NCBI GenBank assembly: GCA_013791955.1
Contig: VMSW01000010.1
Span: 62,001 to 126,000, forward strand
DNA: 64,000 nucleotides
Source: Propionicimonas sp.
GTDB lineage: Bacteria; Actinomycetota; Actinomycetes; Propionibacteriales; Propionibacteriaceae
Reading direction: 5' to 3'
A program made the position numbers and the translations under genes. Numbering within the stretch: the first letter of the stretch is position 1; every line of letters starts with the position of its first letter. The notes beneath the pieces are model-generated. The model searched no databases, was not told where the DNA came from, and saw nothing but the letters and a program-made list of their open reading frames with translations. This document shows, piece by piece, positions 45,120 through 53,459 of the stretch.

Positions 45120-46598
45120 ATGACAATGGCGCAGGCTCAGACCCGGCTGTCCCGCGAGAGCGTGACCCGCCTGGACCCGGCCGCTCGCCCGCTCGTTGAG
45201 CCGCAGTCGCTTCGTCCGCGAATCCTGCACTTCGGGCTGGGAGCGTTCCACCGTGCTCACCAAGCTGTCTACACCGAGGCGGCCAATGCCGCCTGCGGTG
45301 AGCGTTGGGGCATTGTCGACGTCGAGCCCTTCTCGTCTCGCGCTGTGGAAGAGATGCGTGCGCAGGACTGCCTGTACTCAGTGACCGATCGCGCGCCAGG
45401 TGACCTGCGAACCCGCGTGGTCGGCTCGGTCATTGAGGCGCTGCTGCTGAGTGAGGATCCGGGCAGGGTGCGAGAGCTGCTGACCGACGCCGATCTCGGC
45501 ACAGTGACCCTGACGGTCACCGAGAAGGGCTATCACCGTCGGCTCGACACCGGAGGTCTCGACACGACCGCAGCGCCGATCGTCACCGACCTCGCCGCGA
45601 CCGCGAGCGAGGGGGCACCACTCGCCACAGTCTTGGGCCAGCTCAGCGCAGGCCTGCGGGCACGATTCCATTCCACAGCTGCCCCCATCGACCTCATCTC
45701 CTGCGACAACATGGCCGGAAACGGGCCCGCCCTCGCCACCGTCGTTCGAGGATTCATCGAAGCCTCGGCGTGGGCCGACAAGGACGCGCTCCTAGCCTGG
45801 ATGGCCGACTCAGTGTCCTTCCCTGCCACGATTGTGGACCGCATCGTGCCAGCGACCACCGATGACGACCGAAACTTGGCCTCCTCCGCGCTGGGGCTGC
45901 GGGACGAAATGCCGGTCCTGGGCGAGCCCTACCGACAGTGGGTGCTGGAAGATGCCTTCGTCGGCCCCCGTCCGCACTGGGACCGCGGCGGTGCCTTGTA
46001 TGTCCCTGACGTCGCGCCGTACCAGCTGATGAAGCTGCGCTTGCTCAATGGTTCCCACTCGGCCATGGCCTACCTCGGACTTGCGGCCGGCTGTCGAACG
46101 GTCGCTGACGTGCTTGCTACCGACTGGGGAGAGAGCCTGGTGCGCGCCTTCGGGAGCGAGGTCGCTCCGACGTTGCCGAGGGCAGGGACTGACCCGGCCG
46201 CCTATGTGGAAGACCTAGTGGTGCGGTTCCGGAACCCGGCGATGCATCACCTGCTGCGTCAGATTGGCTCAGACGGCACGCTGAAGCTGCCCGAGCGGTG
46301 GTTCGGTCCGCTGCGAGAGCTCCGGGCCAACGGTCGGCCCGCCCCCGTTCTCGAACTGGCGCTCGCTGCGTGGGTGCACGCCACCGTGCCCCATACTGAC
46401 GGCGGTCAGCGATACGGAACCGTCGACCCGGCTTCCCCGGCGCTCGCCGCTTGCTGGTCGGGATCGATGACTCCCACTCGCAGGGTTGCGGCGCTGCTTA
46501 CCGCCGCCGGCGCTGAGGACCTTGCGGCCGCCACCGACCTCACCGCCGCCATCGCTCAGCGGCTCGATGGGGTCGCTGCCGGAAGGGTCGAGTTGTGA
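45120..46598 (+). CDS. uxuB: Mannitol dehydrogenase family oxidoreductase, probable D-fructuronate reductase
   Basis: 492 residues, typical of the long-chain mannitol dehydrogenase/UxuB family. The NAD-binding motif is HFGLGAFHRAHQAVY, and the catalytic KxxxxNxxH appears as KLRLLNGSHSAM (K305, N310, H313). The family includes fructuronate reductase, tagaturonate reductase and mannitol 2-dehydrogenase. The neighbours uxuA, kdgK and eda make D-fructuronate to D-mannonate the best reading. First gene of a four-gene run behind an operator-controlled promoter; a second ATG lies two codons in. Confidence 0.85.
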   Translation: MTMAQAQTRLSRESVTRLDPAARPLVEPQSLRPRILHFGLGAFHRAHQAVYTEAANAACGERWGIVDVEPFSSRAVEEMRAQDCLYSVTDRAPGDLRTRVVGSVIEALLLSEDPGRVRELLTDADLGTVTLTVTEKGYHRRLDTGGLDTTAAPIVTDLAATASEGAPLATVLGQLSAGLRARFHSTAAPIDLISCDNMAGNGPALATVVRGFIEASAWADKDALLAWMADSVSFPATIVDRIVPATTDDDRNLASSALGLRDEMPVLGEPYRQWVLEDAFVGPRPHWDRGGALYVPDVAPYQLMKLRLLNGSHSAMAYLGLAAGCRTVADVLATDWGESLVRAFGSEVAPTLPRAGTDPAAYVEDLVVRFRNPAMHHLLRQIGSDGTLKLPERWFGPLRELRANGRPAPVLELALAAWVHATVPHTDGGQRYGTVDPASPALAACWSGSMTPTRRVAALLTAAGAEDLAAATDLTAAIAQRLDGVAAGRVEL

Positions 46599-46656
46599 TG
46601 GTGCACGAGTCAGAGGCGATCGAAGCTCGCCGGGAGCGTCGTGATGGAGAGATGTC

Positions 46657-47736
46657 ATGAAAGCTGTCGTTGTCCACGGTGCCGGTGACCTTCGAGTGGA
46701 GGAGCTTCCCGACCCGGAGCCAGCAGCCGGTGAAGTCGTCGTCGCGATGGAATGGGGTGGGATCTGCGGCTCGGATCTGGCCTATTGGCGACACGGCCGC
46801 TCCGGGACGGCTGTTTTGAGGCATCCCATGGTGCTTGGCCACGAAATGGCCGGGACTATCGCCTCGCTCGGATCCGGGGTCGCCCATCTGCAGGTGGGGC
46901 AGGCGGTGACGTTCCAGCCGGCGCAATTGGTCGGGGACGGCAAGATGCCTGCCCGGCTGGCCGGTCGCACCAATCTTTACTCCAGTGTTCGATACTTCGG
47001 GTCAGCAGCATTCGATCCACACACCAACGGAGGCTTCAGCGAGCTCCGCGCCGTCCGTGCCGAGCAGATCCGTCCGCTGCCCAGCGGGGTGAGTACTCGG
47101 CTGGGAGCTGTGGCCGAGCCGCTTGCTGTGGCCATGCACGCGGTCGGGCGGGCAGGCGATGTCTCGGGGAAACGGGTCCTGGTCAACGGCTGCGGCCCGA
47201 TTGGCTCGCTGGTGGTGGCGGCGTTGAAGTTCGCCGGAGCCGACTACGTGATTGCTGCCGATGTTGCCTCGCATCCGCTCTGTGTCGCCGAGGAGATGGG
47301 GGCCGACCGGACGGTGAACCTAGCGACCGCGTCGTTGCCCGATGATGTCGATCTTGTCTTTGAGGCATCCGGGGCCCCTGGAGCGATCAGTGCGGTGCTC
47401 CATGCGGTGGCCAAGGGGGGGACCGTGGTGCAAGTAGGTAACCTCCCGGGCACTCCGGTGACCACAGTCCTGGGTGATCTGGTCAGCCGAGAAGTCACCT
47501 GGATCGGTTCCTACCGTTTTGCCGACGAGATAGACCTCGCGGTGGCGGCGCTAGGGGCTGGACTGAACGTCAACCCGCTGATTACCCATGAGTTCGAGAT
47601 CGAGGACGCGGAGTTGGCGATGGACACCGCAGCAGGGCCGGAGAGTTCGAAGGTACTCCTGCGGCTCTCGAATGCCACTGACCAGACCGGAGTTGTCCGG
47701 CCGAGCTCAGCGGAGAGGACGGCTCGACGTGACTGA
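46657..47736 (+). CDS. IdnD-like alcohol dehydrogenase, candidate L-gulonate 5-dehydrogenase
   Basis: 359 residues of the medium-chain dehydrogenase family. Catalytic-zinc ligands are visible in GGICGSDLAYW and LGHEMAGTIAS, and the Rossmann motif is VNGCGPIGSLVVAA. The segment YFGSAAFDPHTNGGFSE closely resembles E. coli L-idonate 5-dehydrogenase. The four-cysteine structural-zinc loop normally found after the GHE motif is missing; that stretch reads QLVGDGKMPARLAGRTNLYS. Oxidising C5 of L-gulonate would give D-fructuronate, the substrate of the upstream reductase; L-idonate is an alternative. The last bases overlap eda. Confidence 0.83.
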   Translation: MKAVVVHGAGDLRVEELPDPEPAAGEVVVAMEWGGICGSDLAYWRHGRSGTAVLRHPMVLGHEMAGTIASLGSGVAHLQVGQAVTFQPAQLVGDGKMPARLAGRTNLYSSVRYFGSAAFDPHTNGGFSELRAVRAEQIRPLPSGVSTRLGAVAEPLAVAMHAVGRAGDVSGKRVLVNGCGPIGSLVVAALKFAGADYVIAADVASHPLCVAEEMGADRTVNLATASLPDDVDLVFEASGAPGAISAVLHAVAKGGTVVQVGNLPGTPVTTVLGDLVSREVTWIGSYRFADEIDLAVAALGAGLNVNPLITHEFEIEDAELAMDTAAGPESSKVLLRLSNATDQTGVVRPSSAERTARRD

Positions 47737-48370
47737 CGTGCTCACGCCCCTTGCCTACCGGATCGTGCCGGTGGTCGTCCTGGATGAGGTCGAGGATGCC
47801 GATCCGCTCGCTGCTGCGCTTGTCGCCGGAGGCCTCCCGGTCGCTGAGGTCACCTTTCGGACGCCCGCAGCCCGCGATGCCATCCAGGTGATGGCCGAGC
47901 GAGGCGACATCCTGGTCGGAGCAGGAACCATCCTGACAGCGCATCAGGTCGACGCTGCGGTCGCGGCCGGCGCGTCCTTCGTGGTGTCTCCGGGGTTCAG
48001 TTCGGCGGTGGTCGAAAGGTGTGCCGAGCACGGCGTGCCGGTATTGCCCGGCGCGGTGACGGCCACCGAGATTCAGGCAGCGTTGGAAGCCGGACTCGAC
48101 GTGGTGAAGTTCTTCCCGGCGGCGACGTCTGGAGGCCCGGCCGCGATCCGGGCGCTCGCTGCTCCATTTCCGGGTCTCCGCTTCGTTCCCACCGGAGGCA
48201 TCGGAGCCGACAACCTCGCCGACTACCTCACCATCGACGCGGTGGCAGCAGTCGGCGGCTCGTGGATGGTTTCACGGTCGTTGATCTCGGCCGGCTCCTT
48301 TGCAGAAGTGTCCCGCCTCGCTCGCGAGGCCGTCGGACTGGCGAACGCGGCGGCAACAGGAAGACAGTGA
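47729..48370 (+). CDS. eda: 2-keto-3-deoxy-6-phosphogluconate aldolase
   Basis: 213-residue class I aldolase of the KDPG/KHG family. The catalytic Glu is in EVTFRTPAA (E40) and the Schiff-base Lys in VVKFFPA (K127), followed by VPTGGI, which binds phosphate. It cleaves KDPG to pyruvate and glyceraldehyde-3-phosphate. It starts at GTG within the end of the dehydrogenase gene (eight-base overlap), with GGAGAGGA nine bases upstream. The kinase gene follows after 11 bp. Confidence 0.93.
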   Translation: MTDVLTPLAYRIVPVVVLDEVEDADPLAAALVAGGLPVAEVTFRTPAARDAIQVMAERGDILVGAGTILTAHQVDAAVAAGASFVVSPGFSSAVVERCAEHGVPVLPGAVTATEIQAALEAGLDVVKFFPAATSGGPAAIRALAAPFPGLRFVPTGGIGADNLADYLTIDAVAAVGGSWMVSRSLISAGSFAEVSRLAREAVGLANAAATGRQ

Positions 48371-48381
48371 GGAGGGTGAAG

Positions 48382-49479
48382 ATGCTGAAGATCAAGCCAG
48401 CGGCCGAGTGCCGCTATGACGTGATTGCGCTCGGCGAGGTGATGCTTCGACTCGATCCGGGCGAGGGCCGGATTCGTACCGCTCGCACCTTCCAAGCGTG
48501 GGAAGGGGGCGGTGAGTACAACGTTGCGCGCGGCCTACGCCGGGTTTTCGGCCATCGCGGAGCTGTCGTCACCGCCCTGGCCGACAACGAGGTCGGGCAC
48601 CTCATTGAGGAACTCATCCTCGCCGGCGGCCTGGATGCGAGCCTGATCACCTGGATGCCCTTTGACGGGATCGGACGCGCGGTCCGCAACGGGCTCAACT
48701 TCACTGAGCGCGGCTTCGGGGTGCGGGGCGCGGTCGGCGTCTCCGACCGCGCACACTCGGCGGCCAGTCAGCTGCGGCCCGGTGACATTGACTGGGACGA
48801 GATCTTCGGGGCCCACGGCGTGCGCTGGTTCCACACCGGTGGGATCTTCGCCGGGCTCAGCGAGAGCACCGCGGAGGTGGTGATCGAGGCCGTGACCGCA
48901 GCCAAGCGTCACGGCACGGTGGTCTCCTACGACCTGAACTACCGGCCAAGTATCTGGCGTGCCGTGGGTGGGATGGATCGCGCACGGGAAGTGAACCGGC
49001 AGATCGCCCGACACATCGATGTGATGATCGGCAACGAGGAGGACTTCACCGCGGCCCTGGGCTTCGATGTTGAGGGGTTTAATGCAGGCCTGTCGTCGGT
49101 GGAGGCTGACCACTACGGCTCCATGATCACCCGCGCGGTGGCGGAATACCCCAACTTCGCCATCGTTGCGACGACGCTGCGCACGGTTCGTAGCGCCACC
49201 GTGAACGACTGGGGTGCGATCGCGTGGTCGCAGGAGAGTGGGCTCGTTGCCGCCACTCCTCGGCCAGGACTGGAGATCTTGGACAGGGTCGGAGGCGGTG
49301 ACTCCTTCGCCTCTGGGTTGATTCATGGGCTCCTGGATGGTCAGAGCTTGCCCGCCGCGGTCGAGTACGGTGCAGCGCATGGGGCGCTGGCCATGACCAC
49401 CCCAGGGGATACCAGCATGGCGACGCGGGCTGAGGTGCTGAAGCTTGCCTCCGGCGGCGGTGCACGGGTGGATCGCTGA
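48382..49479 (+). CDS. kdgK: PfkB-family 2-keto-3-deoxygluconate kinase
   Basis: 365 residues from the ATG at 48382, with AGGAGG six bases upstream. The PfkB N-terminal substrate-binding region EGGGEYNVARGLRR and the C-terminal anion-hole/catalytic motif VGGGDSFASGLIHG (Asp near 307) are present. It is a little longer than typical KdgK. It phosphorylates 2-keto-3-deoxygluconate to KDPG, the substrate of the aldolase encoded just upstream. Last gene of the uxuB-ADH-eda-kdgK run. Confidence 0.88.
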   Translation: MLKIKPAAECRYDVIALGEVMLRLDPGEGRIRTARTFQAWEGGGEYNVARGLRRVFGHRGAVVTALADNEVGHLIEELILAGGLDASLITWMPFDGIGRAVRNGLNFTERGFGVRGAVGVSDRAHSAASQLRPGDIDWDEIFGAHGVRWFHTGGIFAGLSESTAEVVIEAVTAAKRHGTVVSYDLNYRPSIWRAVGGMDRAREVNRQIARHIDVMIGNEEDFTAALGFDVEGFNAGLSSVEADHYGSMITRAVAEYPNFAIVATTLRTVRSATVNDWGAIAWSQESGLVAATPRPGLEILDRVGGGDSFASGLIHGLLDGQSLPAAVEYGAAHGALAMTTPGDTSMATRAEVLKLASGGGARVDR

Positions 49480-49640
49480 GCCTGGCTGCGTCGCGAATCA
49501 GGCGCCGAGAAGTGTCGGCAAGCCGGCCTTGCCCGACGGGGCGGGACGGTCTGCTTGGCCTGCGCGGGACCTTCCTCGCCTCGGAATGTGGATGGTGATT
49601 GCAGAGTGGTAACGACCGTCTGACCAGCCACTGGGGAGGC

Positions 49641-49670
49641 TGGACACGAGAATACAAGTGATGTATACAA
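49641..49670 (+). promoter_or_regulatory. Promoter of ABC transporter genes with GntR-type operator
   Basis: TGGACA (49641-49646), a 17-bp spacer and TATACA (49664-49669) form a promoter. The operator-like ATGTATACAA at 49661-49670 overlaps the -10 box and differs in one base from the two perfect TTGTATACAA sites, so the transporter and uxuA are probably in the same regulon. The first start codon lies 100 bp downstream. Confidence 0.7.
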
Positions 49671-49769
49671 GTACTTGGGTGTATGGAACTCTGCTGGGGT
49701 TCGCACGTGTGAGCCGTCGACAAGAGACCACCATGACCCACGGGCATTCAGCTTCAATGAGGAGGACAG

Positions 49770-50843
49770 ATGGGAAGGAACATGCGCCGGGCGCTCTTAG
49801 CAGCAATCCCGCTCGCGGCAATGCTTCCGCTCGCGGCCTGCACCAGCGGCGCCGACATGGGGCCAACAAGTGGTGGCTCGGCCGGTGGCAAGACCGGCGG
49901 CTACGTGATCGGGTTCAGTAACTCGTTCAACGGCAATACCTACCGCCAATCGATGGAGAACTACGCCAAGCAGGCGGCGGACGAACTGATGAAGACCGGC
50001 GAGGTGAAGCAGGTGGTCTTCGCTGAGGCGAACCAGGACAACAACAAGCAGATTCAGCAGATCCAGAGCTTCATCCTGCAGAAGGTCGACGCGATCATCG
50101 TTGATCCAGGCTCGGCCACGGCGTTGACCGCGGTCGTGCAAGAAGCCTCCGATGCGGGGATCCCGGTCATCGTGGTGAATGACGGCCCGATCGACTCCAA
50201 AGCAGAGAAGGTCTACCAGATCAGCTTCGATGCGGTCTCGCAGATGAAGACCCTGACCGACTACGTCGCCAAAGGCGTTGGCGGCAAGGGAACCATCATC
50301 GAGTTGCGCGGTGCGCAGGGCGACGCCTTCGACGCCAAGGCCCATGAGGGCGTCGTGGAGTCGTTGAAGTCCTACCCGGACATCAAGGTGGCTGCCGAGA
50401 TCTACACCGATTGGAACGGGTCGAAGGCTCAGACCGAACTGGCCGCTGCTCTGCCCAACCTGCTGAAGCAGTACGGCAAGATTGACGGAGTGGTAAACCA
50501 GGGTGGTGACTCCTACGCGGCGGTTCAGGCCTTCAAGCAAGCGGGGGCTCCGCTGCCGATGATCGGTGGCGACAACCGTGGGTTCTTCCTGAAGTGGTGG
50601 GCGAACCAGGCGCCGGCCGGCTACGACACTCTTTCGGTCTCGGCGAACCCCTGGGACGGTGCCACTGCGGTGTACGTCGCCGCTGACGTGCTCTCGGGTA
50701 AGTACAACGTGCCGCACAACATGATTCATCCCATCGGTGTGATCACCAAGGATGATGTGCAGAAGTACAAGGACGTCGCCGACGAGGCGATCGCCACGCC
50801 GACCTACGATCGCGAGTGGGTTCGGTCCAACCTTTACAAGTAA
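49770..50843 (+). CDS. Sugar(-acid) ABC transporter substrate-binding lipoprotein
   Basis: 357 residues with a lipoprotein signal peptide: basic MRR, hydrophobic stretch and lipobox LAAC, Cys at residue 24. The mature protein is a type I periplasmic-binding fold (Peripla_BP_4) as in ribose/galactose binding proteins, with QNNKQIQQIQSFILQKVDAI and NDGPIDSK segments. It delivers ligand to the CUT2 importer encoded next. A second ATG four codons in has its own GAAGGAA. Ligand inferred from the catabolic genes: an L-gulonate, mannonate or related hexonate/uronate. Confidence 0.92.
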   Translation: MGRNMRRALLAAIPLAAMLPLAACTSGADMGPTSGGSAGGKTGGYVIGFSNSFNGNTYRQSMENYAKQAADELMKTGEVKQVVFAEANQDNNKQIQQIQSFILQKVDAIIVDPGSATALTAVVQEASDAGIPVIVVNDGPIDSKAEKVYQISFDAVSQMKTLTDYVAKGVGGKGTIIELRGAQGDAFDAKAHEGVVESLKSYPDIKVAAEIYTDWNGSKAQTELAAALPNLLKQYGKIDGVVNQGGDSYAAVQAFKQAGAPLPMIGGDNRGFFLKWWANQAPAGYDTLSVSANPWDGATAVYVAADVLSGKYNVPHNMIHPIGVITKDDVQKYKDVADEAIATPTYDREWVRSNLYK

Positions 50844-50895
50844 AAAGCGGCATTCCTCGTTCCCCCCTCACCCCAGGGATGCTCATCCAGTGACG

Positions 50896-50932
50896 AGCGG
50901 GGCTGTCATTCACGCCGAATGGCAGCCCCGCT
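50896..50932 (+). terminator. Long hairpin between binding-protein and ATPase genes
   Basis: A 16-bp stem (AGCGGGGCTGTCATTC against GAATGGCAGCCCCGCT, one G-U pair) with a 5-nt loop lies 53 bp after the binding-protein stop. It probably attenuates transcription or stabilises the upstream mRNA so that binding protein is made in excess over the membrane components. Confidence 0.7.
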
Positions 50933-50981
50933 GTTACGCCCACGACCCACTGCCCCCAGCTCAACGATGAGGAAAGGCACC

Positions 50982-53459
50982 ATGGAAGCCTCTGCCGCGC
51001 CAGCCACAAGCACTGAATCAGGCCTGACGGGAGCCGCTGCCCCACTTCTGGCCCTGCGAGACATCGACAAGACCTTCGGAATCACTCACGCGCTGTCTCG
51101 CGCGAGCCTGACGATCGCGCCAGGCGAGGTGGTTGGCCTTGTCGGCCCGAACGGGGCGGGCAAGAGCACCCTGATCAAGACCATCACCGGCGTCTTGGAG
51201 CCGACGGCGGGCACCATCGTCGTCAACGGTCGCGACGTTCAGCAGATCTCACATCGGGAGGTCGCCGAACTCGGCATCTCTTGTGCCTACCAAGACCTAT
51301 CGCTGTGTACGAACCTGGCGATCTATGAGAACTTCGCGCTGCTCAACATGGATCACAAGCTGTGGGCACCGGTGGGTTGGCGCAAGCGACAGCGAACCGA
51401 AGTCAGCGCGCTCCTGGAACGCTTCTTCCCTGGGAACTCCATTGATGCCTCCCAGCCGGTCTCAACGCTCACGCTGGCCGAGCGCCAGATGGTCGAGATC
51501 TGCAAGGCGTTAATGAAGGAAGACCTCGGGTTGCTCATCTTGGACGAGCCGACCTCGGCGCTGTCGGCCAACCGCGCCGATCAGCTCCATGACGCGGTGC
51601 GCGAGATCTCTCAAGCTGGGGTGGCCGTCATCTACATCTCGCACAAGCTCGATGAGATTCAGAAGGTCTGTGACCGCATCGTGCTGCTGAAGAACGGTTC
51701 CAACGCCGGCGAGTACAACCCGCGTGATATCAGCGCCGCCGACTTGGTCGGGATCATGGGCGGCGATGCACGAGTCCGCGAGCGTCACGACTCGTTCAGT
51801 GCGGAGGTGGGACCCGCGCTCGTTGTTGCCAAGAGCCTCAGCTCTGAGGGCCTGAGTGACGTCAACGTCACGGCGCACGCCGGCGAGATCGTCGGTGTTG
51901 CCGGGTTGGTCGGCAGCGGCCAGACCACCTTGTTGAAGGCGATCTTCGCCGCCGGCAAGCGCCGCCGTCCGGGACTTCAGGTCAATGGCAAGGTCGCCTA
52001 CCTCAGCGGCGACCGTGCCGGTGAGGGAGTGTTCGGCCTGTGGAGCATCCTGGACAACATGCTGGTTTCCAGCTTGCGGTCGGTGACCCGGTTCGGGCTG
52101 CTCGACCAGAGCGCGTCCCGACAGCTGGCCCAACACTGGTTTGACCGACTCAGGTTTCGAGCCGAGAGCGTAGACAGCCCCATCACCTCCCTGTCCGGCG
52201 GCAACCAGCAGAAGGCGCTGATCGCTCGCGGGCTCGCTTCGGGGGCAGACATCCTGCTGCTCAACGACCCCACCGCCGGGGTCGACATCGAAACCAAGCA
52301 GGATATCTACGCCTTGCTGGCTGGAGCCAAGGAGGCCGGAAAGGCCGTCGTGCTGCACAGCACCGAAGACTCGGAGATGGAGATCTGCGATCGGGTGTAC
52401 GTGATGCGCGAAGGTTGTGTTACCGCCGAGCTGGCTGGCGCCGAGGTGACCGTCCAGAACGTCGTCCGGGCCTCCTTCTCCGACGTCGACCGGGTCACTG
52501 GCCGTGAGAAGTCGAGCACGCCGCTGCTGGGACGAGTCCTGCGATCGCGGCTGTTGCTGCCGATCGCGGCGATGGTGATCATCTACGCGCTCAATGCCAT
52601 CGTGAACCCGAATGTGCTCTCGCTGGGGAGCACTCGCCTGCTGCTCAACACCGCGGTGCCGCTGGTCTTCGCCGCGCTCGGTCAGATGTTCATCGTCACT
52701 GCCGGAGACATCGACATGGGCAACGGCTACTCGATCGGGCTGGCCAATGTGTTGGTGGCCGTGGTGCTGAGCCAGAACCTGGTGGTGGGGATCGTCAGCT
52801 TGTTGCTGCTCGTCGCCGGCTACGCGGCCATGGGCGCCTTGATCCACCTGCGGCAGCTTCCAGCCATCGTCGTCACCCTTGGCGCACAGTTCATTTGGCT
52901 GGGGATCGCTTTGATCATCGCGCCGGTTCCTGGAGGGATGAGCCCGAAGTGGCTGGGTCGTTTCTACACCTCGTCATTCCTGTTCGTGCCGATGCCGGCG
53001 CTGTTGTGCATCGTCGCGGCCGCGGTTACCTGGTTCATCATCTTTCGGTGGAAGTACGGGATGGTTCTGCGCGGGATCGGCAACAATCGCAACGCGATCG
53101 AGCGCTCCGGCTGGTCCTACGTCGGCGGCAAGATGGCCAACTACGCCCTAGCTGGGGTCATGGTCGCCTTTGCCGGACTCACCTTCACCGCGGTGACCTA
53201 CGCCGCAGATGTGAACACCTCAGCGACCTTCTGCATGCTGAGCATTGCGACGGTGATCGTGGGTGGCTGTGAAATGGCCGGCGGGGTCGTGGAGCCGGTG
53301 GGCGTGGTGGCCGCTGGTGTCGCGATGTCACTGATCACGTCGTTGTTGATCTTCATCCAGGTGGATTCGAACCTCCAAGTGGCGGTTACCGGCATGATCA
53401 TCATCTTGGTGCTCGCCGCCCGGATGCTCACGAACAAGAAGGCGGTTGTCGCAGCATGA
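50982..53459 (+). CDS. CUT2 sugar ABC transporter: double ATPase fused to permease
   Basis: 825 residues from the ATG at 50982 (GAGGAAAGG upstream). Two ABC domains fill residues 1 to about 510: the first has Walker A GPNGAGKSTL near 57 and Walker B LLILDEPTSAL; the second has the degenerate GLVGSGQTTLLK and signature LSGGNQQK near 405, the RbsA/MglA pattern. From about 515 a BPD_transp_2 permease follows, with eight or so membrane spans. Ribose-type importers normally encode these as separate proteins, so this is a natural fusion. The fused permease should pair with the separate permease encoded next, whose start overlaps the stop. Confidence 0.92.
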   Translation: MEASAAPATSTESGLTGAAAPLLALRDIDKTFGITHALSRASLTIAPGEVVGLVGPNGAGKSTLIKTITGVLEPTAGTIVVNGRDVQQISHREVAELGISCAYQDLSLCTNLAIYENFALLNMDHKLWAPVGWRKRQRTEVSALLERFFPGNSIDASQPVSTLTLAERQMVEICKALMKEDLGLLILDEPTSALSANRADQLHDAVREISQAGVAVIYISHKLDEIQKVCDRIVLLKNGSNAGEYNPRDISAADLVGIMGGDARVRERHDSFSAEVGPALVVAKSLSSEGLSDVNVTAHAGEIVGVAGLVGSGQTTLLKAIFAAGKRRRPGLQVNGKVAYLSGDRAGEGVFGLWSILDNMLVSSLRSVTRFGLLDQSASRQLAQHWFDRLRFRAESVDSPITSLSGGNQQKALIARGLASGADILLLNDPTAGVDIETKQDIYALLAGAKEAGKAVVLHSTEDSEMEICDRVYVMREGCVTAELAGAEVTVQNVVRASFSDVDRVTGREKSSTPLLGRVLRSRLLLPIAAMVIIYALNAIVNPNVLSLGSTRLLLNTAVPLVFAALGQMFIVTAGDIDMGNGYSIGLANVLVAVVLSQNLVVGIVSLLLLVAGYAAMGALIHLRQLPAIVVTLGAQFIWLGIALIIAPVPGGMSPKWLGRFYTSSFLFVPMPALLCIVAAAVTWFIIFRWKYGMVLRGIGNNRNAIERSGWSYVGGKMANYALAGVMVAFAGLTFTAVTYAADVNTSATFCMLSIATVIVGGCEMAGGVVEPVGVVAAGVAMSLITSLLIFIQVDSNLQVAVTGMIIILVLAARMLTNKKAVVAA

